Both the position numbers and the translations under genes were made by a program. The notes beneath the pieces are model-generated. The model was not told the origin of the DNA, made no database searches, and worked only from the letters and a program-made list of their open reading frames with translations. A stretch of 22,354 bases of DNA from Firmicutes bacterium UBA4996 (GTDB lineage Bacteria; Bacillota; Limnochordia; Darwinibacteriales; Darwinibacteriaceae): the NCBI GenBank assembly GCA_002396805.1, contig DGYW01000059.1, positions 15,009 to 37,362 on the forward strand, read 5' to 3'. This document shows positions 20,209 through 22,354 of this stretch, piece after piece; position 1 is the first letter of the stretch; each line of letters starts with the position of its first letter.

Positions 20209-21714
20209 TTAGTATTCTGCAGTAACCCCAGCTAACACCTCCTCGCTGGTAGAGCGACCCACTAGTTCTTTAACAATGCGTCCTTTGCGCATAATCAGAA
20301 TTCGCTGGCAAACTCTGGCCAATTCTTCTGGTTCGTCGCTAATGACTATTAGGGACATCCCATCCTTAACTAACTGCTCCATGAGCTTGTAGATTTCTGC
20401 CTTAGTGCCCACGTCAATCCCAGCGGTCGGTTGATCTAAGATTAGTATTTCAGGTTGTACAGCCAACCATTTCCCCAAAACAACCTTTTGTTGGTTGCCA
20501 CCACTAAGCGTATTTACGGATACTTGCGAGCTTGTACATTTTACTTCCACTAATTTGATCATTTTCTCAACTAGCTCCCTACGACGAGAAGCATCAATTA
20601 AGGGACCATGAATTAAGTGCCTCAAGGTAGTTAAAGTTAAATTTGATGCAACTGAATGATCTAAGACGAGACCCTGCTGCTTGCGATCTTCGGGTAGAAG
20701 AGCAAGCCCACGTGATATTGCTTCCTGAGGGGATGATGGGACAAACTCCTTCCCACCTATAACAATTTGGCCTTCTAGAGGATATTGACTAGCACCAAAT
20801 AATGCTCTCGCGAGCTCTGTCCGTCCGGCACCTACTAATCCTGCTAAACCCAAAATCTCACCTTTATACAGAGTAAAAGAAATGTCCTGAAACCGCTCGT
20901 GATCCGTCAAGTTCCATACCTCTAATATTGGCACCCCAGAATGAACAGGGATCTCGACGGGAGTCTCTGCAACTTCACGGCCAATCATTAGACGAACCAC
21001 AGCAGGATGATCCAATTCAGATGCAGGCTTACTCTCAATTACCTTTCCATCTCGCAAAATGGTGATATGATCTGCGATCATAAAAACCTCTTCTAAGAAA
21101 TGCGAAATATAAATGATTCCCACACCCGAATCCCTCAACCGATGCATAATGGCGAACAAATCAGCCCTTTCACTACTAGAAAGCCGTGCGGTTGGTTCGT
21201 CCATCACCAGAATTTTCGCGTCACAAATTAGGGCCTTAGCTATCTGAACCAACTGTTGCTGGGCCACACCCAAGTCCGCGATTCGCGCCTTCGCCGGTAA
21301 ATCGAAGCCTAATTCTTCTAAGAAACTTTCCGCATCTCCAAAGAGCTTGTCCCAATCTGTGAACGCTAACCCAACTCGCTTCTTTAGTGGCTCCCGTCCT
21401 AGCATAATATTTTCTGCCACCGTTAAGTCGGGAAGCAAGCTAAATTCTTGATGAATCACTGCGATGCCTAAATCTGTAGCCTGTTTGGGTGTACGAATAT
21501 TGGCCTCTTGGCCTTGAAACATAATTCTACCCGAATAATCGGAGTATAAGCCAGCGAGCACCTTGATTAGGGTGGATTTTCCGGCCCCATTGGAGCCTAA
21601 CAGTCCATGAATCTGACCTTTTTCTAGTGTAAAATTGACCTGATCAAGGGCACGGATGCCTGGGAAGTCCTTAACAATGTTTTCCATTTTCAGAAGACAT
21701 TCATGAGCTGTCAT
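20209..21714 (-). CDS. RbsA/MglA-type sugar ABC importer ATPase (two nucleotide-binding domains)
   Basis: The protein has about 501 residues with two ABC domains in tandem. In the first: Walker A GSNGAGKST (40-48), signature region LGVAQQQ, Walker B ILVMDEPT with Glu173, and His205 in YISH. In the second: the degenerate GLVGAGRTEL usual in this family, signature LSGGNQQKVVLGKWL, and Walker B ILILDQPTAGIDVGTK, where Gln428 (codon CAA) stands for the usual Glu. EA-type segments and length fit ribose, galactose or autoinducer-2 importers. It energises uptake of a sugar delivered by the binding protein just upstream. The ATG at 21714 follows GAGGAG by 7 nt; a GTG at 21729 overlaps that site. The partner permease is not in the window. 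Confidence 0.92.
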   Translation of the reverse strand: MTAHECLLKMENIVKDFPGIRALDQVNFTLEKGQIHGLLGSNGAGKSTLIKVLAGLYSDYSGRIMFQGQEANIRTPKQATDLGIAVIHQEFSLLPDLTVAENIMLGREPLKKRVGLAFTDWDKLFGDAESFLEELGFDLPAKARIADLGVAQQQLVQIAKALICDAKILVMDEPTARLSSSERADLFAIMHRLRDSGVGIIYISHFLEEVFMIADHITILRDGKVIESKPASELDHPAVVRLMIGREVAETPVEIPVHSGVPILEVWNLTDHERFQDISFTLYKGEILGLAGLVGAGRTELARALFGASQYPLEGQIVIGGKEFVPSSPQEAISRGLALLPEDRKQQGLVLDHSVASNLTLTTLRHLIHGPLIDASRRRELVEKMIKLVEVKCTSSQVSVNTLSGGNQQKVVLGKWLAVQPEILILDQPTAGIDVGTKAEIYKLMEQLVKDGMSLIVISDEPEELARVCQRILIMRKGRIVKELVGRSTSEEVLAGVTAEY

Positions 21715-21739
21715 CGTTCTTCTCCTCACTGTCTAAACA

Positions 21740-21764
21740 ACCTGGGGGATGCGCTCCCCCAGGT
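21740..21764 (-). terminator. Intercistronic GC-rich hairpin after the binding-protein gene
   Basis: ACCTGGGGG (21740-21748) and CCCCCAGGT (21756-21764) form a perfect 9-bp stem with a 7-nt loop, followed on the reverse strand by TGTTTAG. It lies between the binding-protein gene and the ATPase gene. With so weak a T tract it is probably a partial terminator or an RNA-stabilising element that keeps binding-protein levels above those of the ATPase. Confidence 0.55.
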
Positions 21765-21778
21765 CATGAATCTTTACC

Positions 21779-22354
21779 TTACCAAACTGGGTTGTATTCA
21801 ACCACGTTTTCTTGAGTTACCAATGGTAATTCGAGGAAGTAATCAGGTGTAGGAATTTCGTCTGCTCGTCCGTTCAAGTACAAATAGGCCATACGTAACG
21901 CCTCAGTGGCTTGTGGATAAGGGTCTTGAAGAACGCTACCATAGATCACGCCTTCTTTAATTACCTCGTATACGTCGCGAGGAAAGTCTCCTAAGATCCA
22001 CTTAATCTCAGTACGCCCAACCTGGTCAGCAAACTTCGCTCCTGGTACCCCTTGGGGTCCTTGGCAGACGATGGCATCCAAAGTACCAGCAGGATGTTTG
22101 GACAGAATATCTTGAGTGGCGGCTAGCGACTTAGCACTATCCCAGCCATCACTGATAGAAGCGACGATCTTAATGTTAGGATACTGACTGATCACATCGT
22201 CGAAACCATTCTTACGAAGAACCTGGGCAGAAGTACCAAGTTCGCCCATGAGGTAGCCAACATTACCCTTTTCACCGATAGCTTCAACTAACAACCTGGC
22301 TTGTTGTTGACCGAAATAATAGTCATCTGCGCCCACGAAAGTAACAATATTAGC
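21779..22354 (-). CDS. Sugar ABC substrate-binding protein, C-terminal part (RbsB-like, cut by window end)
   Basis: The frame is open to the last base and gives about 191 residues of the C-terminal two thirds. The order VGADDYYFGQQQARLLVEAIG, KGNVGYLMGELGTSAQVLRKNGF, IVASISDGWDSAKSLAATQDIL, DAIVCQGPQGVPGAKFADQVG and KWILGDFPRDVYEVIKEGVIYGSVLQDP matches type I periplasmic-binding-protein folds of RbsB-like sugar receptors. It would bind a sugar outside the membrane and deliver it to the importer. The N-terminus with the expected lipoprotein signal lies beyond the window. It stops 67 bases before the ATPase gene start, with a strong hairpin between. The substrate cannot be named from sequence. 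Confidence 0.9.
   Translation of the reverse strand, partial: ANIVTFVGADDYYFGQQQARLLVEAIGEKGNVGYLMGELGTSAQVLRKNGFDDVISQYPNIKIVASISDGWDSAKSLAATQDILSKHPAGTLDAIVCQGPQGVPGAKFADQVGRTEIKWILGDFPRDVYEVIKEGVIYGSVLQDPYPQATEALRMAYLYLNGRADEIPTPDYFLELPLVTQENVVEYNPVW

Noticed and set aside
1..22354. Mobile elements, CRISPR arrays, tRNA or rRNA genes
   Set aside because: No transposase or integrase motif, regularly spaced repeats, terminal inverted repeats or RNA-gene signatures were seen on either strand.

Overview
The window looks like a chromosomal segment of a member of the Bacillota (Firmicutes), probably a Clostridia-type organism. The evidence is strong AGGAGG-type ribosome binding sites, frequent GTG and TTG starts, sigma-A-like promoters, intrinsic hairpin terminators, a Bce-type peptide-resistance module and a frataxin-like Fra protein close to that of Bacillus. 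No RNA genes, CRISPR arrays, transposases or phage genes were found. Twenty-two protein genes are supported, two of them cut by the window edges.

Bases 1-1800 hold the 3' end of an unrecognised forward gene with its terminator. Next, on the reverse strand, come a winged-helix regulator and an alpha/beta hydrolase as a two-gene unit. A sigma-A promoter precedes the unit, and a 26-bp dyad overlaps its -10 and start region. Bases 1895-12346 are all reverse strand. In transcription order they encode a tandem NUDIX protein, an MscS-type channel with its own terminator, an APC amino-acid permease coupled to the frataxin-like Fra, a TetM-like ribosomal GTPase fused to a Rae1/YacP-type ribonuclease domain, a hexapeptide acetyltransferase, a cytosine-deaminase-like amidohydrolase and a large membrane-bound alpha/beta hydrolase.

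Bases 12506-17060 are forward and encode a complete Bce-type module: OmpR-family response regulator, intramembrane-sensing histidine kinase, ABC ATPase and FtsX-type permease. A candidate response-regulator box and a promoter lie before the transporter genes and a terminator follows the permease. In this family the permease senses a peptide antibiotic, the kinase and regulator relay the signal, and the transporter gives resistance.

Bases 17056-17867 carry a reverse pair, a DsrE-like sulfur-relay protein and a conserved hypothetical. Divergent from them, a strong sigma-A promoter with palindromic operator-like sites drives a DUF6530-type gene and a small GIY-YIG-like gene with a degenerate active site. 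That unit meets the next reverse operon at a bidirectional terminator that contains both stop codons. The right end (18900-22354, reverse) is part of a sugar ABC import operon: a substrate-binding protein cut by the window edge, an RbsA-type double ATPase with Gln in place of the second catalytic Glu, and a predicted TIM-barrel protein. No permease gene for this importer lies in the window.

The most noteworthy item is the TetM-like GTPase/Rae1 fusion. It joins a factor that acts at the ribosomal A site to a nuclease domain known to cut mRNA in that site, and suggests a one-protein ribosome surveillance or rescue factor.
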